From: Dehalococcoides mccartyi
Lineage (GTDB): Bacteria > Chloroflexota > Dehalococcoidia > UBA2979
Direction: 5' to 3'
NCBI GenBank assembly: GCA_945865925.1
Contig: CAMBFG010000004.1
Span: 110,659-174,658 of the forward strand
Length of the DNA: 64,000 bases
Shown: one piece after another, positions 32,453 through 41,239 of the stretch
Numbering within the stretch: position 1 is the stretch's first letter
Layout: each line of letters starts with the position of its first letter
Translations under genes and position numbers: made by a program
Notes under the pieces: model-generated
Databases searched by the model: none
What the model was told of the DNA's origin: nothing
The model's input: only the letters and a program-made list of their open reading frames with translations

Positions 32453-34959
32453 TACGTCTGCCTCATCGCTTGCGCGACGGCGACGCCGGGTTCGCTCCAT
32501 ACGATGTTCTTGGCGCGCAACTCCGCCGCCTGCTCCTCGGTGTAGCCGAGTTCGGCGAGAAGCGAGTCCGTCTGCTCGCCGCACATCGGGCCGGCGTGGA
32601 GCCGGACGGGTGTCCGCCGCAGGCGCACGACGGGGCCGTGGCGCTGATACCGACCGAGGCCGAGGTGCTCCACGGTCGAGGTGTATTCGTTCACTTTCAT
32701 CTGCTCGTCCCGATGGAAGAACTCCGCCGGCACGGGGCCGTCCGCACGCACGCAGCCGATGCCCGCGACCGTCAGCAGTTTCTCCCACTCGTCGGCCGTG
32801 TCCGTGCGGAACAACTCACCAAGAAGGTGAGTGAGGGCCTCGGCGTTGGCTTCACGCGCCTCCCGCGTATTGAAGCGCGGGTCGACAGCGAGTTCGGGGC
32901 TGCCGATGCGACGGCAGAAGCGCACCCACTCCTTCTCCAGCATCATGCCGAGGAAGACCCAGCCCTCTTTGCACTCGTAGAGCCGATAAAGCGGGCCGGT
33001 GCCGTGCAGGCCTTCGTCGATGGCGGGACGCGGCTCGCGGTCCTCGTACCAGAAGAAATCGTCCGAGTTGGCGTAGGCGTTCGCTCCCATCATGTCGATG
33101 AAGATCTCCTGGCCTTTGCCCGTCCGCTGCTTCGCCCACAGCCCGAGCATCGCCGTCGTCGCCACCACCGCCGAGGTGTTGGGGTCGGGGTTGACCTCGT
33201 TCGCCTTGAACAAGCGTCGGGCGCCCTCGCGAAGCACCTTCAGGTCGTCGGAGATCGGCGGCATGCCGCCCGCCTGGTACTGCGCGCCACCGAGCGCTGC
33301 CCCGGGGATCGGGTGCGTCGCCGGGCGGTGTGAGCCCGGGCCATCCGGCCCGTAGCCGTTCACGTTCACGTAAACAATGTCCGGCTTCACCGCCTTGGCG
33401 TGCTCGTAGGAGATGCCGAGGCGTTCCGGCACACCGGGCCGGAAGTTATGCACGATGATGTCGGCCTTCGCGATCAGCGCGTGGACGACCGCCTGCCCCT
33501 GCGGGTCTTTCAGGTCGACGGAGATGCTCTCTTTGCCGGCGTTCGTCTTCAGCGCGCCCAGCGATCCGTTTCCCATCCATCGCCACGGGTCGCCACCCAC
33601 CTGCTCGATCTTGATCACGCGCGCGCCGAGGTCGGCGAGGTGCGAGCAGCCGAGTGGCGCCGCGATGATCGTCGAGAAGTCGAGGACCGTCACACCTTCG
33701 AGGGCGGCGGTGGGCTGCTGCTCGCCGACCTTCGACTGCCACGTCGCGCGCTTCGGCTCGCTCAGGACGGACATCGTGTGCTGGCCGACGGCCGGGATCT
33801 CGCCTCGGACGGCGCCGGGCGTCTCAGTCAGGCGGGCGACGAGGCCGATCTCGCGCATCGGCGGGCGCTCGTGCTTCGCCTCCCCGTAGAAACCGAGGAC
33901 GGCCTCCATCACGGACGTCGCCGACTTCAGTCGTGACCCTCGGGGGTCTTTCACCTCGACGACATGGCCGTTCGCGAGGACATCCGGGTCATCGAGCGCC
34001 TCGGTGGTGGTGTGGTACGGGTGGGCGACGACACCACCGTTAGCGATGAAGATCTCCATCCACTCATCGATGGTCTTGGTGCGCATGTGGGCGAGCATCC
34101 GGTCGCGGAACGCCTCGCGCACCTCTTCCTTCCATGTGGCTGGCGACCCCACGTGGTCATCGTCTGCGTAGATGTCCACCAGGTCCGCCGCGGCGACGTA
34201 GTTGTCGAACAGGTGCTGGAGCAGGTTGCCCATCTGGATCCACTTGCCGTCCTTCGTGGCGGCGGGGTGGTAGTTGATCGTCGGCATCGTGGGCGGTGGC
34301 GGCGCGGGCCACTTCTCTGGCTCGCGCTCACGCAGCGAGGCCATCAGCAGCCCGCCCATGTCGTATGACATCAACCCCTGCAGCAGGCTCGTCTCCAGAT
34401 ACTGCCCGTAGCCGAGGCGTTCGCGAGCGACGAGGCCGGCGATGATCCCCGTGATCGCTGCCTGCGACGACGCGTGCGAGGCGACCTGCACCGCGGCGAA
34501 CTGCGGCCCCGGCCTCGGCGCGACGCCAGAGAACGACATCATCCGTCCGACCTTCGCGGCGACGACGCCTTCGTAACCGGGGTAGCCGACGTAGGGCCCG
34601 TACGGGCCGAAGCCGGAGATGTTGCAGTAGACGATGCCCGGGTTGCGGTATGCCAGCACGTCGTAGTCGCAACCGAGGTCCACCGCCGCCTGACCTCGGA
34701 ACGAGGTGACGACGACGTCCGCGGTCTCGACGAGGCGGGCGAGGCGCTCGCGCTCGACCTCGCGCTTCAGGTCGAGTTCGACCGAGCGCTTACCGCGTAG
34801 CCACATCGGCGCAGAGGGCATGAAGCGGAAGGGGTCGCCGCCGGGACGTTCGACCTTGATGACGTCCGCGCCGAAGTCGGCGAGCACCATGGTGGCGATG
34901 CCGCCTACCGAGCCGTTCGTCAGATCGATCACACGAATGTTGTCGAGCGGTCCGGGCAT
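32452..34959 (-). CDS. Double-domain CaiB/BaiF (family III) CoA-transferase
   Basis: An 835-residue protein with two complete family III CoA-transferase modules in one chain, residues 1-395 (MPGPLDNIRVIDLTNG) and about 413-835 (LEGVTVLDFSTIIAAPLG). Each repeats ADFGADVIKVE or ADLGARVIKIE and the GFGPYGP/GYGPDGP loops. The catalytic Asp expected in the GDxxxG-like helix appears as Asp in the second half (NPDPNTS, about residue 591) but as His in the first half (ASHASS, about 161), so only the second half should be active. This parallels heteromeric transferases in which one subunit lacks the Asp. ATG 34959; frame extension to 35025 not used. Confidence 0.9.
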   Translation of the reverse strand: MPGPLDNIRVIDLTNGSVGGIATMVLADFGADVIKVERPGGDPFRFMPSAPMWLRGKRSVELDLKREVERERLARLVETADVVVTSFRGQAAVDLGCDYDVLAYRNPGIVYCNISGFGPYGPYVGYPGYEGVVAAKVGRMMSFSGVAPRPGPQFAAVQVASHASSQAAITGIIAGLVARERLGYGQYLETSLLQGLMSYDMGGLLMASLREREPEKWPAPPPPTMPTINYHPAATKDGKWIQMGNLLQHLFDNYVAAADLVDIYADDDHVGSPATWKEEVREAFRDRMLAHMRTKTIDEWMEIFIANGGVVAHPYHTTTEALDDPDVLANGHVVEVKDPRGSRLKSATSVMEAVLGFYGEAKHERPPMREIGLVARLTETPGAVRGEIPAVGQHTMSVLSEPKRATWQSKVGEQQPTAALEGVTVLDFSTIIAAPLGCSHLADLGARVIKIEQVGGDPWRWMGNGSLGALKTNAGKESISVDLKDPQGQAVVHALIAKADIIVHNFRPGVPERLGISYEHAKAVKPDIVYVNVNGYGPDGPGSHRPATHPIPGAALGGAQYQAGGMPPISDDLKVLREGARRLFKANEVNPDPNTSAVVATTAMLGLWAKQRTGKGQEIFIDMMGANAYANSDDFFWYEDREPRPAIDEGLHGTGPLYRLYECKEGWVFLGMMLEKEWVRFCRRIGSPELAVDPRFNTREAREANAEALTHLLGELFRTDTADEWEKLLTVAGIGCVRADGPVPAEFFHRDEQMKVNEYTSTVEHLGLGRYQRHGPVVRLRRTPVRLHAGPMCGEQTDSLLAELGYTEEQAAELRAKNIVWSEPGVAVAQAMRQT

Positions 34960-35038
34960 GGCGGTCTCCTCGGTGCCGCCGTCTGCGGCGCGCCGCAGTG
35001 TAGCCGAGCCCGCCCCGCCCGGCATCGAGGCCTGCCCG

Positions 35039-35476
35039 TCAGGCTCCGAAGACGATCATCCGGCCGTCGCAGTCGGCAATCGCGAACTCAACCATGTCGT
35101 AGAACGTCTCGCCCAGCGGACGGACTGCCGGGACACCTCGCCGTTCGCACAGGTCGTGGAGGTCTGCGACGTCCTGGGGCTCCGCCATCCAGACGTACAG
35201 GTCGATGGCCTCGGAAGCGCCCGGGAAGTCGCGGTTCGGGCGGACGGCCTCGGTGGTGGTGGCGAGCATGACCGCGACATCGCCTCGCTGAATGATGGCG
35301 AACACCACGGGGCCGGTGTGCTCGTGTTCATCGTCGACGTCGTCGTCCTGGCCTGGCCCGTGACCGCGCATCGAGGTCGCCACCTCGAATCCGAGCACCC
35401 GCTCGTACCACTCGATCGTGCGCTCCACGTCGATGACGAGGAACGTTGTCGCGGCATTCAGGAACGGTTCAGCCAT
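35039..35476 (-). CDS. VOC family (glyoxalase-like) protein
   Basis: A 145-residue VOC-fold protein: TTFLVIDVERTIEWYERVLGFEV at the start, an acidic loop DDDVDDEHEH in the middle that may bind metal or be disordered, IDLYVWMAEPQDVADLHDLC, and a terminal EFAIADCDGRMIVFG. Function unknown. The ATG is preceded by GGAGG. It lies 80 bases upstream of the double CoA-transferase gene and is probably in the same operon. Confidence 0.88.
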   Translation of the reverse strand: MAEPFLNAATTFLVIDVERTIEWYERVLGFEVATSMRGHGPGQDDDVDDEHEHTGPVVFAIIQRGDVAVMLATTTEAVRPNRDFPGASEAIDLYVWMAEPQDVADLHDLCERRGVPAVRPLGETFYDMVEFAIADCDGRMIVFGA

Positions 35477-35495
35477 CGGAGTCCTCCAACTACAT

Positions 35496-36542
35496 CTAAC
35501 GGATCGCCGTCACCATCTCCTCGCCGGGCAGCGTCCCCGCCGCCTCGCCGAGGGCGCGCGTCAGCACCTCGAACCGCCCCGCCACCGCATCGATGTCGCC
35601 CGATGCCACGAGGCGTCGTGCGACTGCCCGTGCGAGGTCGCCGGCGTGCTGTGTCGCGCGCACGTCGCGGAAGCCAGCAGCCCGCAGCGCCTCGACGAGC
35701 CACGGCGTCGTCCAGCGTCGCAGCTCCACGACCATCGAGGCGAGGGCCAGCGGCGCGAGGCGTTCGAGCAATGGCACACCCAGCGGTGAGCCGCCCCGCA
35801 GCAACGTCTCGCCGTACGCCCTCGGCTCCTCCGCACTCGCGATCAGGGCGTCGCGATGGACCTCAGCAGCCGCGCCGTCCGAGGGCAGGAGCAGGAGGTA
35901 GCGGCGCTCCCGCGCGGGCGTCTGTGAGCGGCGCGCGTAGACATACAGGAGCCCGTCGACGGCCTCGGTCAGCGCTACGGTCTCGATCTCTGGCGCGGGC
36001 AGTCGCCAGACCTGGTAGGACGCGCGGAGCACGCCGCCCGGGCGCAACACGCGCGCAATCTCTTCGAATACCGCATCCGGCCTCGGCGTCTCCTCCAGCG
36101 AGGCCGCTGCGGTGACGAGGTCGACCGCGCCGTCCGCGAATGGCAGCGCGTCCGCCGACGCCGTGACGAACGAGGCGTTCCCAACGCCGTGCCGCGACGC
36201 GTTGGCCATGCACACCTCGGTGCGGCGGGAGGCGGGGTCGACGCCAACGAGGCGCGCACGTGGCATCGCCTGCGCCAGCGGGATCGAGGGCCAGCCGTCA
36301 CCGGGGCCGATGTCGATGACAGTACCGGCGTCGGGCAGTGCCGCGGCGTAGTCCGCGATGCGGGCCGCCGCCGCCCAGTGGTCCTCGCGTCGCGGGTCAT
36401 ATGGCACATCGACGGCGGGGAGGTTACCGCTCGTCCACAGACGCGTGCGCTGGTAGACGGCGCGTGCCGCGTCGCTCGCCTCGGGTGGTGCGAGGGCGCG
36501 CCAGCGCCGTTCGAGGTCGGTCAGGTCGTCGAGGAGTGCCAT
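35496..36542 (-). CDS. Class I SAM-dependent methyltransferase
   Basis: A 348-residue protein. The SAM-binding motif I is TVIDIGPGDGWPSIPLAQ (about residues 73-90), with the acidic residue of motif II in LVGVDPAS and the later ALPFADGAVDLV and RVLRPGGVLRASY segments, typical of the UbiE-like fold. The C-terminal 150 residues extend beyond the core and probably form a substrate cap. Substrate unknown. It is likely co-transcribed with the following VOC gene (19 bases). Confidence 0.88.
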   Translation of the reverse strand: MALLDDLTDLERRWRALAPPEASDAARAVYQRTRLWTSGNLPAVDVPYDPRREDHWAAAARIADYAAALPDAGTVIDIGPGDGWPSIPLAQAMPRARLVGVDPASRRTEVCMANASRHGVGNASFVTASADALPFADGAVDLVTAAASLEETPRPDAVFEEIARVLRPGGVLRASYQVWRLPAPEIETVALTEAVDGLLYVYARRSQTPARERRYLLLLPSDGAAAEVHRDALIASAEEPRAYGETLLRGGSPLGVPLLERLAPLALASMVVELRRWTTPWLVEALRAAGFRDVRATQHAGDLARAVARRLVASGDIDAVAGRFEVLTRALGEAAGTLPGEEMVTAIR

Positions 36543-36557
36543 CGAAGGGTGATAGCA

Positions 36558-36598
36558 GAGGGGCGACCCCCGCGCGATCTACGCGGTGGCCGCCCCTC
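36558..36598 (-). terminator. Probable terminator after the MaoC pair
   Basis: A stem GAGGGGCG / CGCCCCTC with an inner CCGCG/CGCGG hairpin lies between the downstream MaoC gene and the methyltransferase gene. The inner stem makes this strong even though no long T-run follows. Confidence 0.5.
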
Positions 36599-36616
36599 GA
36601 TGTATCGGATTGCGCC

Positions 36617-37039
36617 CTACGGGTCGATGCGCGCGGACGCCGAGCCCGTGACGACTTCCTTGCCGTCCTGGTTCACCGTGCTGAGCTTCAGGTCGACGAA
36701 GTGCTGGCCGCCCTCGGAACGGAGCGCCTCCACCTCGGCCTTCGCGGTCAGGGTGTCGCCGGGGAAGACCTGTGAGACGAAACGGACGCCGTACTTCGTG
36801 AGCCGGCCGTCGCCCACGTAGTTCGTCAGCATCGTGCCCGTCAGCCCCATCGAGAGCATCCCGTGGGCGAAGATCGAGGGGTACCCCCCGACCTGCGTCG
36901 TGAACACCTCGTCCGTGTGGAGGGGGTTGTAGTCGCCGGAGGCGCCGGCGTACTGCACGATCTGTGTGCGGCTGAGTTCGCGCACGACGACCGCCTCGTG
37001 CTGGTCTCCGAGTTTCAACTGGCTCGCCTTGAGTGCCAT
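36617..37039 (-). CDS. MaoC-type dehydratase, catalytic subunit
   Basis: A 140-residue hot-dog-fold enoyl-CoA hydratase. The hydratase motif is visible as GDYNPLHTDEVFTTQVGGYPSIFAHGM (Asp and His of the hydratase-2 signature). Start at ATG 37039 after GGAGG; the frame to 37084 is not used. It pairs with the preceding FAS1-type gene, 10 bases upstream, like the HadA/HadB heterodimer that hydrates or dehydrates (R)-3-hydroxyacyl-CoA or -ACP. This is the catalytic half. Confidence 0.9.
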   Translation of the reverse strand: MALKASQLKLGDQHEAVVVRELSRTQIVQYAGASGDYNPLHTDEVFTTQVGGYPSIFAHGMLSMGLTGTMLTNYVGDGRLTKYGVRFVSQVFPGDTLTAKAEVEALRSEGGQHFVDLKLSTVNQDGKEVVTGSASARIDP

Positions 37040-37049
37040 CGAGGTCCTC

Positions 37050-37556
37050 CTAACCCTGCGCGACCGGGCGTTCGGTTTGCACACCGACCGACCGTGCCGT
37101 GATCACGAGGTTGTCGTTCTGGTCGTAGTACTCCGTGATCGACTCGGAGAACTTCAGTTTGCCGGCGCGGCGGCCCTCGGCCTCCCACGTCTTGCCCGGC
37201 TTGTTCACCGAGTGCAGGACGTCACCCGGCTTCAGGTGCCGGTGGTACTCGTAGTGCTGCTCGGCATGCAGTCCAGAACCCCCACCGGCGCTGCGCGGGG
37301 CCACCTGGGCCGGCGGCTCGGCGTTGCTGCCGCTTGCCGCCTTGCCGGAACCGAACCAGCGCTCACCGATCTTCGGGCGCAGCCCGTAGTCCGGCTCGAA
37401 CTGTGCCGATGACTGCACGAAGGTCGGCGGGGCGATCATGCCGCCCGGCTCGGTCTGCTTTGCTGCCTCGTCGCTGTAGTAGATCGGGTTGATGTCGCCC
37501 ACGGCACGGGCGAACAACATGATGTGTCCGGCTTCCACCGGGAATCGGTCGACCAT
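37050..37556 (-). CDS. FAS1-type (MaoC N-terminal) dehydratase subunit
   Basis: A 168-residue hot-dog-fold protein (MVDRFPVEAGHIMLFARAVGDINPIYYSDEAA) matching the N-terminal, non-catalytic half of bipartite (R)-hydratases. It has a central Gly/Ser/Ala-rich insertion (about residues 80-100) and HYEYHRHLKPGDVLHSVNK near the C terminus. It sits directly upstream of the catalytic MaoC gene and is expected to form a heterodimer that binds the acyl chain. The start is preceded by GGAGGAGG. Confidence 0.88.
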   Translation of the reverse strand: MVDRFPVEAGHIMLFARAVGDINPIYYSDEAAKQTEPGGMIAPPTFVQSSAQFEPDYGLRPKIGERWFGSGKAASGSNAEPPAQVAPRSAGGGSGLHAEQHYEYHRHLKPGDVLHSVNKPGKTWEAEGRRAGKLKFSESITEYYDQNDNLVITARSVGVQTERPVAQG

Positions 37557-37682
37557 GTAAGGCCTCCTCCTCGAATGCAGTCGTCACCACCGAGGTAGAC
37601 GCTGCCACTGCTGGACGGGCGGCATCGTACCGTCCCGTGCAGGACGACTGTGTTCTGCCGTGCGCAAGTGCGAGGTTCGGGG

Positions 37683-37796
37683 CTAGAACAGCCCGCCGGT
37701 GCGAATCCAGCGCTCGACGCCGTAGAGCACGAGCAGCCCGGCGCCGATCGCCAGCCACTTCCAGTAGTACTTGCCGGGGTCTTCGAGGAGGTTCAC
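37683..37796 (-). CDS. Small membrane protein (37 residues)
   Basis: A short ORF with a GTG start: VNLLEDPGKYYWKWLAIGAG and onwards to RWIRTGGLF. It has one membrane helix with Trp/Tyr residues at both ends, the pattern of genuine small membrane proteins. It starts 9 bases after the stop of the LhgO-like gene, so it is likely its downstream operon partner. No family recognised. Confidence 0.5.
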   Translation of the reverse strand: MNLLEDPGKYYWKWLAIGAGLLVLYGVERWIRTGGLF

Positions 37797-37805
37797 CGGC
37801 TCAGG

Positions 37806-38969
37806 CTATCCCGTCCCCAGCGCCTCGGCGACCACACGCGCGATCGGCAGGCTCGCCGTCAGGCCGGGCGACTCGATGCCGCCGAGGTGGACGTAGCCAC
37901 GGTCGTGCCAGATCAGGAAATCGACGAGCCCCTGCCCCGGCTGCTGGATCTTCGGGCGGTAGCCCACCTGCCCGGGCGCGATCTGGTCGTCGCGCAGCCC
38001 GGGCAGAAAGCGTCGCCCCGCCTCGAGAAACCGTGCGCGCCACTCCGGCTCATCGGCCTGCCGGTAGTCCAGCGCCGCGCCGTCCGGCAGCCACTCCGTC
38101 GAGGGACCGAGGTGTGCGCCGCCGTCCGTGTCCACGGTCAGATGGAGCCCTAGCCCGCCCGCCTGGTGCTCCGGCAGCGGGTACACCGGCCGCGAGATCA
38201 TCCGCGCCGCTGCCGAGTCCACGATGTCGTAGTACCGCCCGCTATTCGCGCGCTGGCGCAGCACCGGCACCTGGATGCCCTCGTGTACGCCACCATCGAG
38301 GGGGTAGCCCAGCGCCGAGGCCAGGTCCGGCGCGCCGTGACCGGCGCTGTTCACGAGGGCCGCACATGTCACGCTGCTGCGCTGGCCGTCCGCGTCCCGC
38401 AAGTCGAGGCGGAACCCTCCCGCGGTCCGCGCTGCTCCCACGATCGTGTGCCGGTAGACCACGAGCGCGCCTCGGTCGCGGGCGGCGCCCTCGTATGAGC
38501 GCGCGAGCGCGGCCACGTCCACCACGCCGGTCGAGGGCGACCAGATCGCCTCCACGCTGGGGACGTGCGGCTCCAGCACGCGCGCCTGCTCGCCCGTGAG
38601 CCGCTCGATGCCGCGTACGCCGTTCGCGGTCGCCTGCCGCCACACGTCGTCGAGGCCGCCACGTTCATCCTCGGACAACGCGACGATCAGTTTGCCGCAA
38701 CGCAGCACGGGGACGTGGTGGGCGTCCGCCCACTCGTAGATAAGCGGGTTCCCCTCCCAGCACAGCGTGTGCTTGAGCGATCCCGTCTCGTAGTAGATCG
38801 AGGCGTGGACAACGCCCGAGTTGTGTGACGACGTCTCGCGCGCGTAGCCCTCGCGCCGCTCGATCACGAGGACGGAGCGCGTCCGCGCCAGCCGCTCCGC
38901 GATCGCGAGGCCGACCGCGCCCGCCCCGACGACCACCACTTCGGCATCGTGGGGGACGTCGCCGGTCAC
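37806..38969 (-). CDS. lhgO: FAD-dependent oxidoreductase, L-2-hydroxyglutarate oxidase (LhgO)-like
   Basis: A 387-residue DAO-fold flavoprotein. The FAD-binding loop is VVVGAGAVGLAIAERLA near the N terminus. The segment SSHNSGVVHASIYYETGSLK strongly resembles the LhgO/L2HGDH signature, and the C terminus has GYVHLGGIESPGLTASLPIA. LhgO oxidises L-2-hydroxyglutarate to 2-oxoglutarate, passing electrons to the membrane quinone pool. I chose the GTG at 38969, which overlaps the upstream gene stop as GTGA; the longer frame is shadow. The small membrane protein gene follows by 9 bases. Confidence 0.82.
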   Translation of the reverse strand: MTGDVPHDAEVVVVGAGAVGLAIAERLARTRSVLVIERREGYARETSSHNSGVVHASIYYETGSLKHTLCWEGNPLIYEWADAHHVPVLRCGKLIVALSEDERGGLDDVWRQATANGVRGIERLTGEQARVLEPHVPSVEAIWSPSTGVVDVAALARSYEGAARDRGALVVYRHTIVGAARTAGGFRLDLRDADGQRSSVTCAALVNSAGHGAPDLASALGYPLDGGVHEGIQVPVLRQRANSGRYYDIVDSAAARMISRPVYPLPEHQAGGLGLHLTVDTDGGAHLGPSTEWLPDGAALDYRQADEPEWRARFLEAGRRFLPGLRDDQIAPGQVGYRPKIQQPGQGLVDFLIWHDRGYVHLGGIESPGLTASLPIARVVAEALGTG

Positions 38970-39913
38970 ACCCGCGTCCGGGTGCCGTCGGCGGTGATCA
39001 CTTCGTTGCTCGCCACGACGCCTTCGAGGTGCGCGCCGGGGGCGACGAGGACGTCGCGCAGTGTGCAACCACGCACGACCGCGCCCGCGCCGACCACCAC
39101 ATTGAGGCCCAGCGTGGAGCCCTCGACCGTCGCGTCCGGCGCGACGAGCGCCGGAACACCCTGCCCGCCGAGGAGCGCGCGCTGGGTCGCAAGCAGGCTG
39201 GCGAGGGTGCCCGTGTCGAGCCAGTCGCCTCGATACTCCGCGCCGCCCATCGGGAAGCCCTCGGCGTGCATCGTCGCGAGGGTGCCGCTCAGTTCGATTT
39301 CGCCACGGACGCTGACCGCCGGGTTCGCGCGCAACCGCTCGACGGCGCGCGGCGAGACCATCCAGATCCCGACGAGCGCCAGGTTCGAGCGGGGCGCGGC
39401 TGGTTTCTCCTCGAGATGGAGGACGCGCTCGCCCTCTAACACCACGATCCCCATCTCCTTCGGACGGTCAGTCTCGTGCAGCACGTACCAGGCGTCCGTA
39501 CCCGAGGCGAGGAACGCGCGCACCTGCGCCCCCAAGCTCCCCGGCGCGCCCTCGTCACCACGCAGCACGGTGTCGACGGCTGCTACCACCACGTAGCGGC
39601 CATCGAGGTGGGCACCAGCGGCCAGCAGCGCGTCGCCGGAGCCCCGGGGCTCCGCCTGCACGGCAACGTGGACGGTCATCCCCGGAGGTGCCGCTTCGCG
39701 GGCGGCGCGGCCGGTGCGGTCGTCCTGGCCGCCTACAACGACGACCACTTCGCGGATCCCGGCGCCGAACAGCAGGTCGAGCGAGTAGGCGATGAGCGGG
39801 CGGTTCAGAAGCGGGATGAGCGACTTCGGCATCCCGTCCGACAACGGACGCAGCCGGGTGGCCCTGCCGCCCGTGAGGATGACGCCGAGCGGCGGTGTAT
39901 CGAGGTCGGGCAC
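38966..39913 (-). CDS. Sugar-1-phosphate nucleotidyltransferase
   Basis: A 315-residue NTP-transferase (RmlA/GlmU-N type), GTG start. The nucleotide motif is VILTGGRATRLRPLSDGMPKSL (residues 11-32, GGxxTRLxP...PK), then VVVAAVDTVL, the metal-binding Asp, and GDWLDTGTLASLL. The last 70 residues resemble a left-handed beta-helix (APDATVEGSTLGLNVVVGAG). Predicted to make an NDP-sugar from sugar-1-phosphate and NTP; sugar unknown. It is coupled to the LhgO-like gene, an unusual partner. Confidence 0.88.
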   Translation of the reverse strand: MPDLDTPPLGVILTGGRATRLRPLSDGMPKSLIPLLNRPLIAYSLDLLFGAGIREVVVVVGGQDDRTGRAAREAAPPGMTVHVAVQAEPRGSGDALLAAGAHLDGRYVVVAAVDTVLRGDEGAPGSLGAQVRAFLASGTDAWYVLHETDRPKEMGIVVLEGERVLHLEEKPAAPRSNLALVGIWMVSPRAVERLRANPAVSVRGEIELSGTLATMHAEGFPMGGAEYRGDWLDTGTLASLLATQRALLGGQGVPALVAPDATVEGSTLGLNVVVGAGAVVRGCTLRDVLVAPGAHLEGVVASNEVITADGTRTRV

Positions 39914-40010
39914 AGGATCCCCTTCGGCTCCTCAGCCGATTGCCGAGTGCATCGGTAATACCGGAGACACCCAACTGCCACAACCCCCGTCCGGCGTAGG
40001 ATCGACCTCG

Positions 40011-40391
40011 ATGTCGCCCAACCGCCTCGCGCTACCCCCGCGCGCCGTCTCCCCGACCGTGCGCCCGACCGTCCGGCCAGACGTGGTCATCGAGGACAAC
40101 ACCGAGGTCGTCCTGGAGCCGCTCTGGCGCCTCGTCCTCCTGGACGACAACGACCATTCGTACGACTACGTCATCGAGATGCTGGGGGCGGTCTTCGGCT
40201 ACGGGGTGGAGAAGGCGTTCGCCCTCGCGCGCATCGTGGATACGCAAGGGCGCGTCACGCTGATGACCGCCGAGCACGACGCCTGCATGGCGAAGCAGTC
40301 GCAGATTCACGCCTACGGCGCGGATCCTCGGATCGCGGGCTCGAAGGGCTCGATGTCTGCGATCGTCGAGCGGATCGACACCGTCGGCTGA
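40011..40391 (+). CDS. clpS: ClpS-like adaptor protein (cyanobacterial-type variant)
   Basis: A 126-residue ClpS-family protein. The core WRLVLLDDNDHSYDYVIEML has the acidic pocket residues that recognise N-terminal hydrophobic residues, followed by VDTQGRVTLMT and QIHAYGADPRIAGSKGSMSAIVERI. This sequence style matches the longer ClpS form found in cyanobacteria and planctomycetes. Predicted to bind N-degron proteins and hand them to ClpA/ClpC. The first 30 residues are Pro/Arg-rich and probably flexible. The ATG at 40011 is chosen over the upstream frame at 39792, which overlaps the nucleotidyltransferase. A second ClpS is at 47226. Confidence 0.85.
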   Translation: MSPNRLALPPRAVSPTVRPTVRPDVVIEDNTEVVLEPLWRLVLLDDNDHSYDYVIEMLGAVFGYGVEKAFALARIVDTQGRVTLMTAEHDACMAKQSQIHAYGADPRIAGSKGSMSAIVERIDTVG

Positions 40392-40415
40392 GGTACGAAG
40401 TAAGAGGAGTCCGGC

Positions 40416-41123
40416 ATGGTGGTACCGCTCACGGCGAAGGCGTTCATCACCGCGCTCAAGGCTCGCCAGTCGGCCATCGAACTCAAGAAGTACGAACGCT
40501 TCTTCCCCCTCGCCAGGCGCGGCGACGACGAGTTCCTCGGCGTGCGCATGGGCGAGGTCTTTGCGCTCGCCAAGGCATCGATGGAGATGCCCCTCGCTGA
40601 GGTGGAGCGCTTGCTGGAGAGCAACCTGCATGAGGCGAGGGTCGGAGCAGTCAGCGTGCTCGACTTTCAGGCGCGAGCGAAGAAAACGACCGACTCACGT
40701 CGGAAAGAACTGTTCGACCTCTACATCCGCCGGCACGACCGCATCAACACCTGGGACCTCGTCGACCGCAGCGCCATCTACGTGGTGGGTGGGTACCTCT
40801 CGGAGCGCCCGCGGACGATTCTCCGGAAGCTCGCCCGGTCGAAGCAGATGCCAGAACGGCGGACCGCCATAGTCAGCACGATGTACTTCGCGATGCGGGG
40901 GGACGTCGGTGACACGTTCGCCATCGCGAATCTGCTACTCAAGGATCAGGACGAACTCATCCAAAAGGCGACCGGCTGGGCGCTCCGCACCGCAGGTGGC
41001 AACGAGTTGCTGGGGTTCCTCGACGAACACGCTGCGACGATGCCGAGGCCAACCCTGCGCGCGGCCATCGAGAAACTCGAACCGCGCCAGCGGGCCCACT
41101 ACATGGGGCTTCACGAGGGCTAG
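40416..41123 (+). CDS. alkD: AlkD-like DNA alkylation-repair glycosylase (HEAT-repeat)
   Basis: A 235-residue all-helical HEAT-like repeat protein of the DNA alkylation repair (DUF1061/AlkD) family. The catalytic pair of AlkD is visible in NTWDLVD as Trp113 and Asp117. Members remove N3- or N7-alkylated purines without base flipping. The sequence is less GC-biased than neighbours. It follows clpS by 24 bases and may be co-transcribed. Confidence 0.85.
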   Translation: MVVPLTAKAFITALKARQSAIELKKYERFFPLARRGDDEFLGVRMGEVFALAKASMEMPLAEVERLLESNLHEARVGAVSVLDFQARAKKTTDSRRKELFDLYIRRHDRINTWDLVDRSAIYVVGGYLSERPRTILRKLARSKQMPERRTAIVSTMYFAMRGDVGDTFAIANLLLKDQDELIQKATGWALRTAGGNELLGFLDEHAATMPRPTLRAAIEKLEPRQRAHYMGLHEG

Positions 41124-41239
41124 CGTCCTGCTACCTCCATCCGCCAGATTCCCGCGTGCCAACTTCTAGGAACGATCGCCTCAGCGGATCCAACTCGTGT
41201 ATTGTTCGCAGCGCGACGGGGGTGCAGAGGAGGGGTCCT

